6,168 nucleotides of DNA from Clostridia bacterium. GTDB lineage: Bacteria; Bacillota; Clostridia; Oscillospirales; Acutalibacteraceae. The notes below the pieces were generated by a model that did no database searches, was not told the origin of the DNA, and saw only the letters and a program-made list of their open reading frames with translations. Both the position numbers and the translations under genes were made by a program. Below, piece after piece: positions 1-5,917 of this stretch; position 1 is the first letter of the stretch, and the number at the start of each line of letters is the position of its first letter. The stretch lies in NCBI GenBank assembly GCA_017425745.1, contig JAFOXT010000116.1, positions 1 to 6,168 on the forward strand, read 5' to 3'.

Positions 1-23
1 TTTATAGAATATATTTTAAAATA

Positions 24-30
24 AAGGAGA
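24..30 (+). promoter_or_regulatory. Ribosome binding site of the GH43-like gene
   Basis: AAGGAGA lies 6 bases before the ATG at 37 and fixes that start. The 23 bases to its left are A/T-rich; any promoter for the gene would be mostly outside the window, so none is called. Confidence 0.8.
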
Positions 31-36
31 AAACCA

Positions 37-972
37 ATGCCATACTTATTCACTCACTTTAAAGAAAAGCTTACCCCTGACGGTGAGCAGGTTTATTTTG
101 GTCTCAGCCGTGACGGCTTCAATTGGACGGAGGTCAATGGGGGAGAGCCTATACTTACAAGTACAATGGGTGCAAAGGGTTGCCGTGATATTGAAATTGT
201 CCGTATGCGTGACGGCTCATTCGTTATTCTTACCACTGATGAATGCATCGTTTATAAAATGGACGAAAACTATCAGGTCGACTGGAAGAAGGTAAACTCA
301 ACGGGCAGTAAATGTCTTTGCATGTGGAAAACAAAAGACCTTATCAATTTCTCAGAGCAGAAGAGAATCTACTTTGGAAGAGATGATTTCGGTTGTCTCT
401 GGGCACCTGAGGTGTTCTATGATGAAATCAATGACGAGTATATGATTCATTGGGGCTCAACAGTTAAAGAAGATAACTACAGCCATATGTCAATTTACTG
501 TTGCACCACAAAGGATTTTGAAACCTTTTCAGAGCCGAAGCTTTTCTTCACAAAGGATAATGAAATTCTGGACACACATATCCGCAAAATCGGTGATACA
601 TATCATATGTTCTATAAAAATGCAGAGCGTCCTTCAATGAATATGCACGCAACTGCAAAGGAGCTTTACGGCCCTTATGAGCACGATAAAGCATTTGAGG
701 ATTATATGGCAACACTTGAAAAGCCGGGCTCCTACGAAGCGCCCACAACTCTTGTTCTTCCTGACGGCAGATGGTGTCTTATGATTGACTTCTTCGGTTG
801 CGAAAAGCCTAAGATGGGTTATGTGCCTTTCGTTTCAGAAAAGCCCGGTGACAGTAATTTCACAATGAGCAAGGAAAGCTTTTCCTTCCCTTACGGCTTC
901 AAGCACGGAGGTATTGTTGAAATTACCGACGAGGAATATGACAGAGTGAAAAAGTACTATCCGAACAAATAA
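37..972 (+). CDS. GH43-like five-bladed beta-propeller glycosidase (probable arabinosidase/xylosidase type)
   Basis: A 311-residue protein resembling family 43-type glycoside hydrolases, which remove arabinose or xylose units from plant oligosaccharides. Seen: an opening that reads as a propeller strand (YFGLSRDGFNW, residues 20-30), an RD pair at 50-51 followed by a DG..VILTTD strand, WAPE at 122-125, DTHIRKIGDTYHMFY at 179-193, SYEAPT at 232-237 and FKHGG at 288-292. By family knowledge D51, D179 and E234 are the likeliest acidic catalytic positions, and H290 could be the axial-channel histidine; this assignment is inferred. There is no signal peptide or membrane segment, so it probably acts on imported oligosaccharides in the cytoplasm. 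The length fits a single catalytic domain without a binding module. The usual D-P after the first catalytic Asp is D-I here. It stands alone between its own RBS and a terminator. Exact substrate is unknown; a propeller phosphorylase (GH130-like) is a less likely alternative. Confidence 0.8.
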   Translation: MPYLFTHFKEKLTPDGEQVYFGLSRDGFNWTEVNGGEPILTSTMGAKGCRDIEIVRMRDGSFVILTTDECIVYKMDENYQVDWKKVNSTGSKCLCMWKTKDLINFSEQKRIYFGRDDFGCLWAPEVFYDEINDEYMIHWGSTVKEDNYSHMSIYCCTTKDFETFSEPKLFFTKDNEILDTHIRKIGDTYHMFYKNAERPSMNMHATAKELYGPYEHDKAFEDYMATLEKPGSYEAPTTLVLPDGRWCLMIDFFGCEKPKMGYVPFVSEKPGDSNFTMSKESFSFPYGFKHGGIVEITDEEYDRVKKYYPNK

Positions 973-986
973 AATAGAGCTATATT

Positions 987-1024
987 TACAGCGGAGAATT
1001 TATTTCTCTGCTGTATTTTTCTTA
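987..1024 (+). terminator. Rho-independent terminator after the GH43-like gene
   Basis: Arms 987-998 and 1004-1015 form a 12-bp stem with one G-T wobble and a 5-base loop (TTATT), followed by TTTTTCTT. It starts 14 bases after the stop codon, so the glycosidase transcript should end here and not continue into the ligase gene. Confidence 0.85.
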
Positions 1025-1177
1025 TATGACAATCATAAACGGAACCCTTGAAATCACAGTGTTTTTTTGTTGCTGTAATTGATGAAGCATTGTTTTGGTG
1101 ATTTTGCATATTACAGAGGCGTTGAGTTTGTTCAACATTACTTCAAAGGCTGTTTGTTTAACTTTTTCTTAACATAA

Positions 1178-1206
1178 TTCATCAAAAAAATAAATAACTG
1201 TATGAT
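1178..1206 (+). promoter_or_regulatory. Weak candidate promoter for the acyl-CoA synthetase gene
   Basis: TATGAT (1201-1206) matches 5 of 6 bases of the -10 consensus, but the -35 box at 17-bp spacing (TTCATC, 1178-1183) matches only 3. It is the best candidate I found in the 1025-1267 spacer, which otherwise shows only A/T-rich sequence. Since a terminator lies upstream, some promoter must be in this spacer. A second option is CATAAT at 1173-1178, also without a good -35. Confidence 0.3.
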
Positions 1207-1252
1207 AAAAAAGAAAGAGAAAAATTGGCAAAGATTCATTATTTTGAAAAAT

Positions 1253-1260
1253 AAAGGAGA
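1253..1260 (+). promoter_or_regulatory. Ribosome binding site of the acyl-CoA synthetase
   Basis: AAAGGAGA lies 7 bases before the ATG at 1268 and supports that start over internal ATGs. Confidence 0.85.
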
Positions 1261-1267
1261 TTAAACT

Positions 1268-2929
1268 ATGTTACCTGCACCTCAGAATACCAACTGCTAT
1301 GAGTACCTCAGAATGTGTACTGAAATCTACGATGACGTATGGATGATGCAGCACTTCGGCGTGAAGTATAAGAGATCGAAGATTATCGATGATATTGAAG
1401 CTCTTGCGGCTTATTTCCAGAACGAAATGGGTCTTCGTAAAGGCGACGTTTTCACAATTTTTATGCCCACAACCGTACAGAGCATCATCACTTTCTATGC
1501 TCTTAACAAAATCGGTGTAATTACAAGCTTTGTACATCCTCTTATGGGTCCTGATTACCTTAAGGAACAGCTTGAGGTTCTTCACTCAAAGGGTGTAATG
1601 GTTCTTGATCTTCTTGTTAAGGATCATATTGGTGTTATCAATGATTCAGGTCTTCCCTGTATTATATGTAACAGCTCAGACTACTCAGAAGGCTTCAAGA
1701 AGTATGGCTGTAAGGTTGGCGAAGGACTCGTAAAGGGTATTTTCCCCAAGTACAACAACGCTGTATACTATAAAGATGTTATCAAGACAACAATGAGAGT
1801 TGTTGGCGAAATCAACAACGCTGACGATATTGCTGCATACCTTAACGGTGGCGGTACAACAGGTAAGAGCAAAACAATCAAGCTTACCTCAAGATCAATC
1901 AACGAACTTACATGGAGAGTTTCAGATATCGACGAAATTCACGATCCCGGCGAAGAAGCAGAGGTTATCGTACTTCCTCTCTTCCACTGCTTCGGTCTCA
2001 TTATCGCTGTACATATGGCTATGTGCAACAGTGCAAGAATTATTCCTATGATGCAGTTTGATGCCAAGATTTTTGTTAAGCTTATGAAGCAGAACAATGT
2101 TGTAGGCTTCGGCGGTATTCCTCTTATGTTCCAGAAGCTTATGAAGCAGAAGGGCTTCGACGGTCCTCACCTTAAGAATATCAGACTTATGTTCTGTGGC
2201 GGTGACGATATTTCAGACGGCTTCATCGACGAATATAACAGCTACTTTGAAAAGTGGGGCGCAACAGGACGTCTTCGTCAGGGCTACGGTCTTACAGAAA
2301 TCGGTTCGGTTTGCTGCACCAACACAAATGCTGACTTCAAGCGTGGTTCAATCGGTAAAGCTCTTCGTGGCGTAAGAGTTGAAATCTGGGATGACGACCA
2401 CAAGAAGGTTCCCAATGGTACAGTTGGTGAATTTGCAATTTCAGGTCCCACAATTATGAAGGGCTACTATATGGAAGGCGAAGCTGAGGACTACGGTCTT
2501 TACACTGATGAAAACGGTGAAAAGTGGGTTCTTTCAGGTGACCTCGGTTACCAGGATGACGACGGATTCTTCTTCTTCTCAGGCAGAAAGAAGAGACTTA
2601 TCATCATCTCAGGCTACAACGTATATCCCACAGATATTGAAAAGCTTGTTGGTGAAATGGCAGAAATCAAGGAATGCTGCGCAGTTCAGGGCTGGGATAA
2701 CGGCAGAAGTATGGTTCGTCTTTATGCTACAACTGCAAGCGGTATAAACGAAGAAGAGCTTAAGGCAAAGATCTGTAAGGAATGTGAAGAGAACTTCTCA
2801 AAGTTCTATGTTCCCAGAGATATTATCTTTATGGATTCACTTCCCGAAACACCGCTTATGAAGGTTGACTTTATGAAGCTTACAGCAGCTGATCCCGAAG
2901 TTCTCAGAGTTGAAAGAAAAATGAAATAA
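1268..2929 (+). CDS. AMP-forming acyl-CoA synthetase (ANL superfamily, class I adenylate-forming)
   Basis: A 553-residue soluble enzyme expected to convert a carboxylic acid, ATP and CoA to acyl-CoA, AMP and PPi through an acyl-adenylate. All core motifs are visible: the phosphate-binding loop GGGTTGKSKT (194-203), PLFHCFG (237-243), YGLTE (340-344), SGD (423-425) with the ATP-ribose aspartate D425, GRKKRLIIISGYNVYPTDIE (439-458) around the hinge, and the C-terminal LPETPLMK with candidate catalytic lysine K532. Full family length; no signal peptide. Two departures from consensus stand out: the loop has Ser201 where Pro is usual (TGxPK), and the last motif has Met531 where Gly normally precedes the lysine (GK). 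The lysine itself is kept, so activity is plausible. It precedes a 2-oxoacid:ferredoxin oxidoreductase operon on the same strand, which suggests a short branched or aromatic acid as substrate rather than a long-chain fatty acid; this is inference from context. Confidence 0.9.
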   Translation: MLPAPQNTNCYEYLRMCTEIYDDVWMMQHFGVKYKRSKIIDDIEALAAYFQNEMGLRKGDVFTIFMPTTVQSIITFYALNKIGVITSFVHPLMGPDYLKEQLEVLHSKGVMVLDLLVKDHIGVINDSGLPCIICNSSDYSEGFKKYGCKVGEGLVKGIFPKYNNAVYYKDVIKTTMRVVGEINNADDIAAYLNGGGTTGKSKTIKLTSRSINELTWRVSDIDEIHDPGEEAEVIVLPLFHCFGLIIAVHMAMCNSARIIPMMQFDAKIFVKLMKQNNVVGFGGIPLMFQKLMKQKGFDGPHLKNIRLMFCGGDDISDGFIDEYNSYFEKWGATGRLRQGYGLTEIGSVCCTNTNADFKRGSIGKALRGVRVEIWDDDHKKVPNGTVGEFAISGPTIMKGYYMEGEAEDYGLYTDENGEKWVLSGDLGYQDDDGFFFFSGRKKRLIIISGYNVYPTDIEKLVGEMAEIKECCAVQGWDNGRSMVRLYATTASGINEEELKAKICKECEENFSKFYVPRDIIFMDSLPETPLMKVDFMKLTAADPEVLRVERKMK

Positions 2930-2932
2930 AAT

Positions 2933-2951
2933 ACAAATTAGTACAATTTGT
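2933..2951. promoter_or_regulatory. Inverted repeat upstream of the oxidoreductase promoter, candidate operator
   Basis: ACAAATT (2933-2939) and AATTTGT (2945-2951) are perfect 7-bp arms around a 5-base spacer. The site ends 12 bases before the -35 box and starts 3 bases after the ligase stop codon. No T-run follows, so it is not a good terminator. Its size and symmetry suit a dimeric DNA-binding regulator, but in A/T-rich DNA such a repeat may be chance. No regulator gene is present in the window. Confidence 0.35.
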
Positions 2952-2963
2952 TACTATTTGTAG

Positions 2964-2992
2964 TTTACATTTCATATATTTAGTGTTATAAT
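2964..2992 (+). promoter_or_regulatory. Strong sigma-A type promoter of the oxidoreductase operon
   Basis: TTTACA (2964-2969), a 17-bp spacer, and TATAAT (2987-2992) preceded by TG plus one base (2984-2986), an extended -10. The predicted start of transcription is about 2999, giving a leader of about 65 bases before the ATG at 3064. Confidence 0.85.
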
Positions 2993-2996
2993 TTAT

Positions 2997-3030
2997 TACA
3001 ATCCTGCTTCATTTATGGGGCAGGGTTGTA
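2997..3030 (+). promoter_or_regulatory. Stem-loop at the 5' end of the oxidoreductase mRNA leader
   Basis: Arms 2997-3007 and 3020-3030 pair over 11 bp with one G-T wobble around a 12-base loop. No T-run follows (GAAGTTTCTAAATG), so it is not a standard intrinsic terminator. Because the predicted transcription start falls at about 2999, the mRNA would begin inside or at the base of this hairpin, an arrangement known to shield transcripts from 5'-end-dependent decay. A protein- or ligand-binding control element is possible but not shown. Confidence 0.55.
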
Positions 3031-3063
3031 GAAGTTTCTAAATGAAAAAAAGGGGACGAAACA

Positions 3064-3270
3064 ATGATTACTATCAACGAACTGATGTGTAAGGGTTGCG
3101 GATACTGCATTAAGTATTGCCCTAAGCACATTCTTGAAATGGGTAAGGAAAGATCTCAGAGAGGTCATTTCTATCCTGTAAACATAGACGCAGACAAATG
3201 CACAGGCTGTGCAATTTGCGCACTTATGTGTCCGGAAGCAGCAATTGAAGTTGCCGCTAAAGAGAAATAA
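3064..3270 (+). CDS. korD: 2-oxoacid:ferredoxin oxidoreductase, delta (2x[4Fe-4S] ferredoxin) subunit
   Basis: A 68-residue ferredoxin-like subunit that relays electrons from the catalytic subunits to free ferredoxin. Two CxxCxxCxxxCP motifs are complete: C9, C12, C15, C19 and C46, C49, C52, C56, each set followed by Pro, which predicts two [4Fe-4S] clusters. The segment between them carries RGHFYPV, typical of the delta subunits of this enzyme family rather than of free clostridial ferredoxin. It is the first gene of the operon, and its stop codon is fused to the Shine-Dalgarno sequence of the alpha gene. Its own RBS (AGGGGAC, from 3051) is less canonical than its neighbours' and follows a run of seven A residues. 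Subunit role is firm; the symbol follows Kor naming and does not assert 2-oxoglutarate as substrate. Confidence 0.9.
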   Translation: MITINELMCKGCGYCIKYCPKHILEMGKERSQRGHFYPVNIDADKCTGCAICALMCPEAAIEVAAKEK

Positions 3271-3275
3271 GGAGA
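3269..3275 (+). promoter_or_regulatory. Ribosome binding site that decides the alpha-subunit start
   Basis: AAGGAGA overlaps the delta-gene stop codon (TAA, 3268-3270) and lies 8 bases before the ATG at 3284. It rules for that start and against the longer in-frame reading from 3209, which lies inside the delta gene. Confidence 0.9.
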
Positions 3276-3283
3276 ATAAAACA

Positions 3284-4351
3284 ATGGAAAAGAGATTTAT
3301 GAAAGGCTGCGAAGCTATTGCTGAGGCTGCTGTAAGAGGCGGCTGCCGTTTCTTCGCAGGTTATCCCATCACTCCGCAGAATGAAATTCCCGAATATCTC
3401 TCATGGAGACTTCCTGAGGTAGGCGGCGCTTTTGTTCAGGGTGAAAGTGAAGTTGCTTCAATCAATATGGTATACGGTGCAGCTGCAACCGGTAAGAGAG
3501 CTCTTACAAGCTCATCAGGCCCGGGTATCAGCCTTAAGGCTGAAGGTATTTCATACCTTGCATCAGCACAGCTTCCCGCTGTTATTGTAAATATTTCAAG
3601 AGGCGGCCCCGGTCTCGGTTCAATCCAGCCTGCTCAGTCTGACTATCTTCAGGCTACAAAGGCTCTCGGCCACGGCGGTTTCAGAACATTGGTTTTTGCT
3701 CCTGCAACTCTTCAGGAAGCAGTTGACCTTACATACAACGCTTGGGAATACGCTGAAAGAGACAGAAACCCCGTTCTTATCCTTATGGACGGTTGTCTCG
3801 GTGCTATTATGGAAGAGGTTGAGCTTCCCGAAATGAAGGAAGTTAACTTCAATAACACAGAAGACTGGTGTCTTGCAAAGGTAAACGGCAGAACAGATAA
3901 TCATATGATTACACCTATTCTTCCCGAACCTGCACTTGAAATGCTCAACAAGTTCAAGGGCTTCACCTACAAAGGCTGGGAATTCGCTGATGTAAAGGTT
4001 GAAGAATATCTCCTTGAAGATGCTGAATATGTTGTAGTGGCTTACGGTATTGCAGCAAGAGTTGCAAAGGAAGCAATCAACACCCTTCGTGAAGAAGGCT
4101 ACAAGGTTGGTATGATCCGTCCCATTACACTTTATCCCTTCCCCAAGGCTAGTCTTGACAATCTTGACTACAGCAAGGTAAAGGGTATCATTGATGTTGA
4201 AATGACAATTCCTGCTCAGATGCGCGACGATATCGAGCTTCAGGTTAAGGGCCGTTGCCCCGTACACGAATACGGCCGTTCAGGCGGTGTACTTCTTGAT
4301 GACGAAGGCGTATATGATGCAATTGCTGAAATTGTGAAGGGAGGAGAATAA
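3284..4351 (+). CDS. vorB: 2-oxoacid:ferredoxin oxidoreductase, alpha subunit (VorB-like)
   Basis: A 355-residue subunit that, with beta, forms the active site for CoA-dependent oxidative decarboxylation of a 2-oxoacid, or the reverse carboxylation, using ferredoxin. Seen: the YPITP motif (27-31) of the pyrimidine-binding domain, GESE (53-56) with the Glu expected to contact the TPP aminopyrimidine, TSSSGPG (75-81), SRGGPGLGSIQPAQSD (105-120), and a C-terminal transketolase-like domain from about 248 (VVVAYGIAARVAKEA, then IRPITLYPFP at 278-287). Sequence style (YPITPQNEIPEY, ESEVASINM, GGPGLG.IQPAQSDY) resembles proteins named VorB, the 3-methyl-2-oxobutanoate (branched-chain) type. These names are poor predictors of substrate; 2-oxoglutarate or aryl-pyruvates remain possible. 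The start at 3284 is set by its RBS. The beta gene begins 2 bases after its stop. Confidence 0.92.
   Translation: MEKRFMKGCEAIAEAAVRGGCRFFAGYPITPQNEIPEYLSWRLPEVGGAFVQGESEVASINMVYGAAATGKRALTSSSGPGISLKAEGISYLASAQLPAVIVNISRGGPGLGSIQPAQSDYLQATKALGHGGFRTLVFAPATLQEAVDLTYNAWEYAERDRNPVLILMDGCLGAIMEEVELPEMKEVNFNNTEDWCLAKVNGRTDNHMITPILPEPALEMLNKFKGFTYKGWEFADVKVEEYLLEDAEYVVVAYGIAARVAKEAINTLREEGYKVGMIRPITLYPFPKASLDNLDYSKVKGIIDVEMTIPAQMRDDIELQVKGRCPVHEYGRSGGVLLDDEGVYDAIAEIVKGGE
4337..4346 (+). promoter_or_regulatory. Ribosome binding site of the beta subunit inside the alpha gene
   Basis: AAGGGAGGAG sits in the last codons of the alpha gene, 7 bases before the ATG at 4354. Its near-perfect anti-SD match suggests strong, coupled translation of beta for stoichiometric assembly. 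Confidence 0.8.
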
Positions 4352-4353
4352 TC

Positions 4354-5097
4354 ATGCCGGCATATAAAAGACCATCTTCACTTATGCCTATGACCACAGG
4401 CTACTGCCCGGGATGTTTACACGCTCTCGGCACAAGACTTGTTGCTGACGCAATTGAAGAACTCAATCAGCAGCAGAACGCAATCAACGTAATTTCAGTT
4501 GGTTGTTCAGCACTTAACCTCTACAGCTGGAACGGTGACGATATCGGTGCTGCTCACGGACGTGCTCCCGCAGTTGCAACAGGTATCAAGCGTTGCCTTC
4601 CCGACAGACTTGTTTTCACTTATCAGGGTGACGGTGACCTTGCAGCTATCGGTCTTGCAGAAATTATGTCTGCAGCAAACAGAGGTGAAAACTTCACAGT
4701 TATTTTCGCTAACAATCAGACCTACGGTATGACAGGCGGTCAGATGGCTCCCACAACTCTTATCGGTCAGAAGTCAACAACAACTCCCTTCGGCCGTGAT
4801 GCTCAGACAACAGGTTATCCTCTTAAGATGTGCGAGCTTATCTCAACTCTTGAAGCTCCTGTTTTCGTTGCAAGATATGCTCTCAATACTCCCAAGGGTG
4901 TTGCAGATGCAAAGAAGGGTATCAAGAAGGCTTTTGAGCTTCAGCTTGCAGGTAAGGGCTTCACATTTATCGAGCTTCTTACAAACTGTCCCACAAACTG
5001 GGGTATGAGTCCTCTTCAGACTCTCGATTATATGGATACAAACACAATCCCGTATTTCAAGCCGGGTATTTATAAGGATGCGGAGGTACAGGAATAA
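4354..5097 (+). CDS. korB: 2-oxoacid:ferredoxin oxidoreductase, beta (TPP-binding) subunit
   Basis: A 247-residue subunit holding thiamine pyrophosphate and the proximal iron-sulfur cluster. Seen: CPGC (18-21), GCS (50-52), AHGRA (67-71), the TPP/Mg motif GDGD (92-95) with FANNQTYGMTGGQ (118-130) as its distal half, where D93 and N121 are the expected Mg2+ ligands, and CPTNWG (212-217). C18, C21, C51 and C212 match the four-cysteine pattern that binds one [4Fe-4S] cluster in beta subunits of this family, so the intramolecular electron path from TPP to the delta subunit is complete. Length (about 250) is typical for the four-subunit type, shorter than single-chain pyruvate:ferredoxin oxidoreductase. 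Its TAA stop overlaps the next ATG by one base (TAATG). Catalytic role is secure; substrate is not readable from this subunit. Confidence 0.93.
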   Translation: MPAYKRPSSLMPMTTGYCPGCLHALGTRLVADAIEELNQQQNAINVISVGCSALNLYSWNGDDIGAAHGRAPAVATGIKRCLPDRLVFTYQGDGDLAAIGLAEIMSAANRGENFTVIFANNQTYGMTGGQMAPTTLIGQKSTTTPFGRDAQTTGYPLKMCELISTLEAPVFVARYALNTPKGVADAKKGIKKAFELQLAGKGFTFIELLTNCPTNWGMSPLQTLDYMDTNTIPYFKPGIYKDAEVQE

Positions 5098-5099
5098 TG
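5082..5099 (+). promoter_or_regulatory. Stop/start overlap and ribosome binding site coupling beta to gamma
   Basis: GGAGG (5082-5086) lies 10 bases before the gamma ATG at 5097, and the beta stop TAA (5095-5097) shares its last A with that ATG. This implies termination-reinitiation coupling of the two subunits. Confidence 0.8.
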
Positions 5100-5645
5100 A
5101 AAAAATCATTTGTATTTTCCGGTTCAGGCGGTCAGGGTATTATGAGCGCAGGTATTATGCTCGCTCACACCGCTATTGATATGAATAAGCACTCAACATT
5201 CCTTCCCGAATACGGCCCCGAACAGCGTGGCGGTAGTGCTAAATGTACAGTAATCATCAGCGATGATCAGATTATTTCACCTCTTCCCAAAAAGTGTGAT
5301 ACTCTTATCGCTATGAACGAACAGGCTTATAATAAGTTCTCAGAGGATATCAAGGAAGGCGGACTTCTTGTTATCAACTCAAGCCGTGTAGTAAGCGGTG
5401 TTGACAGAACAGACGTAACTGTTGTTGCTGTTCCCGTTGACGATGTTGCCCTTGAACTCGGTAATGTTAAAATGGCTAACACAGTTCTTATCGGTGCACT
5501 TGTTGGTGCAACAGACATTGTAAGCAAGGAAGCAATTGTAGCTTCACTTGAAGCAAAGTTCGGTAAGAAAAAGCCCGAAATTCTTGAGCTTAATATGAAG
5601 GCTCTTGAAAAGGGTATTGAACTCGGTAAAGCACACAAAGTGTGA
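5097..5645 (+). CDS. korC: 2-oxoacid:ferredoxin oxidoreductase, gamma subunit
   Basis: A 182-residue subunit of the pyruvate/2-ketoacid oxidoreductase catalytic-domain family (the gamma domain, which packs on the alpha/beta core and helps place CoA). Seen: the glycine loop GSGGQG (9-14), YGPEQRGG (39-46), SPLPKKCDTLIAMNEQAY (61-78), and NTVLIGALVG (128-137), all hallmarks of gamma subunits. Length is normal. With the three genes upstream it completes a delta-alpha-beta-gamma enzyme; no subunit is missing or broken. It ends at a TGA, read as stop, which argues for the standard bacterial code. A 33-base gap with a fresh RBS separates it from the small downstream gene, and I saw no terminator in that gap, so both should share one mRNA. 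Confidence 0.92.
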   Translation: MKKSFVFSGSGGQGIMSAGIMLAHTAIDMNKHSTFLPEYGPEQRGGSAKCTVIISDDQIISPLPKKCDTLIAMNEQAYNKFSEDIKEGGLLVINSSRVVSGVDRTDVTVVAVPVDDVALELGNVKMANTVLIGALVGATDIVSKEAIVASLEAKFGKKKPEILELNMKALEKGIELGKAHKV

Positions 5646-5662
5646 AAATAAAACAAAAAGTA

Positions 5663-5670
5663 AAAGGAGA
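5663..5670 (+). promoter_or_regulatory. Ribosome binding site of the 73-residue protein
   Basis: AAAGGAGA, 8 bases before the ATG at 5679, nearly the same block as precedes the alpha and ligase genes. It is the main reason to believe that the short gene is translated. Confidence 0.8.
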
Positions 5671-5678
5671 ATAAAACT

Positions 5679-5900
5679 ATGGCAAAGTATAGTTTTGACA
5701 CAAAATTCAGCGTTCTTATGAAGGATCCTCAGGTTATGGAAATCGTTGCAGACCTCTGTCCCGATATTCTCAACCACCCCATGAAGAACCTCGCTCTCAG
5801 CCTTGGCTTCACACCCAACCAGGGTATGGTTGTACTTTCAAAGATGTACAGCAAGGAAAAGATTGAAGAATTCAAGAAGAGACTTGAAGCTATTGAATAA
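5679..5900 (+). CDS. Small conserved-looking helical protein at the end of the oxidoreductase operon, function unknown
   Basis: A 73-residue soluble protein with a strong RBS, the same codon style as its neighbours (CTT/CTC leucine, CCC proline), and an operon terminator 17 bases after its stop. No catalytic or metal-binding signature is visible; there is a single Cys (C27, in DLCPDILNHP, 25-34). The pattern reads as three helices: FSVLMKDPQVMEIVADL (10-26), a proline-bounded turn, PMKNLALSLG (34-43), then KEKIEEFKKRLEAI (59-72). From memory, the scheme of a short 'T.F..L..DP.V..I......P.....P' helix pair followed by a charged C-terminal helix resembles a small domain found at the C-terminus of various clostridial hydrolases, here free-standing; I cannot name a family. 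Position suggests an accessory, assembly or regulatory partner of the oxidoreductase, but that is inference. It is unlikely to be a shadow reading. Confidence 0.8.
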   Translation: MAKYSFDTKFSVLMKDPQVMEIVADLCPDILNHPMKNLALSLGFTPNQGMVVLSKMYSKEKIEEFKKRLEAIE

Positions 5901-5917
5901 TTGAAAAAATTATTTAG

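Noticed and set aside
1026..1082. An 18-codon open reading (ATG at 1026, TGA at 1080) ending in several Cys codons
   Set aside because: No ribosome binding site; it begins within the tail of the terminator and has no supporting feature.
1079..1185. Distant 8-bp inverted repeat TTGATGAA (1079-1086) / TTCATCAA (1178-1185)
   Set aside because: Short arms 91 bases apart in A/T-rich DNA; expected by chance and linked to no mobile element.
1271..1585. Minus-strand open frame inside the ligase gene, and similar minus-strand frames at 1922-2170, 4843-5109 and 5327-5777
   Set aside because: All lie opposite clear + strand genes, lack RBS signals and give no recognisable protein.
3029..3040. Short palindrome TAGAA-GT-TTCTA in the oxidoreductase leader
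   Set aside because: Five A/T-rich base pairs with a 2-base gap, partly overlapping the stronger hairpin; too weak to call a site.
3209..3283. A 25-residue N-terminal extension of the alpha subunit, in frame from an ATG at 3209
   Set aside because: It overlaps the delta-subunit gene, has no RBS, and the extension does not look like the family; AAGGAGA at 3269-3275 points to the ATG at 3284.
3620..4267. A 215-codon open frame on the minus strand
   Set aside because: It lies antisense within the alpha gene, gives a Cys/Phe-rich chain with no domain, and reflects the biased codon use of the + strand gene.
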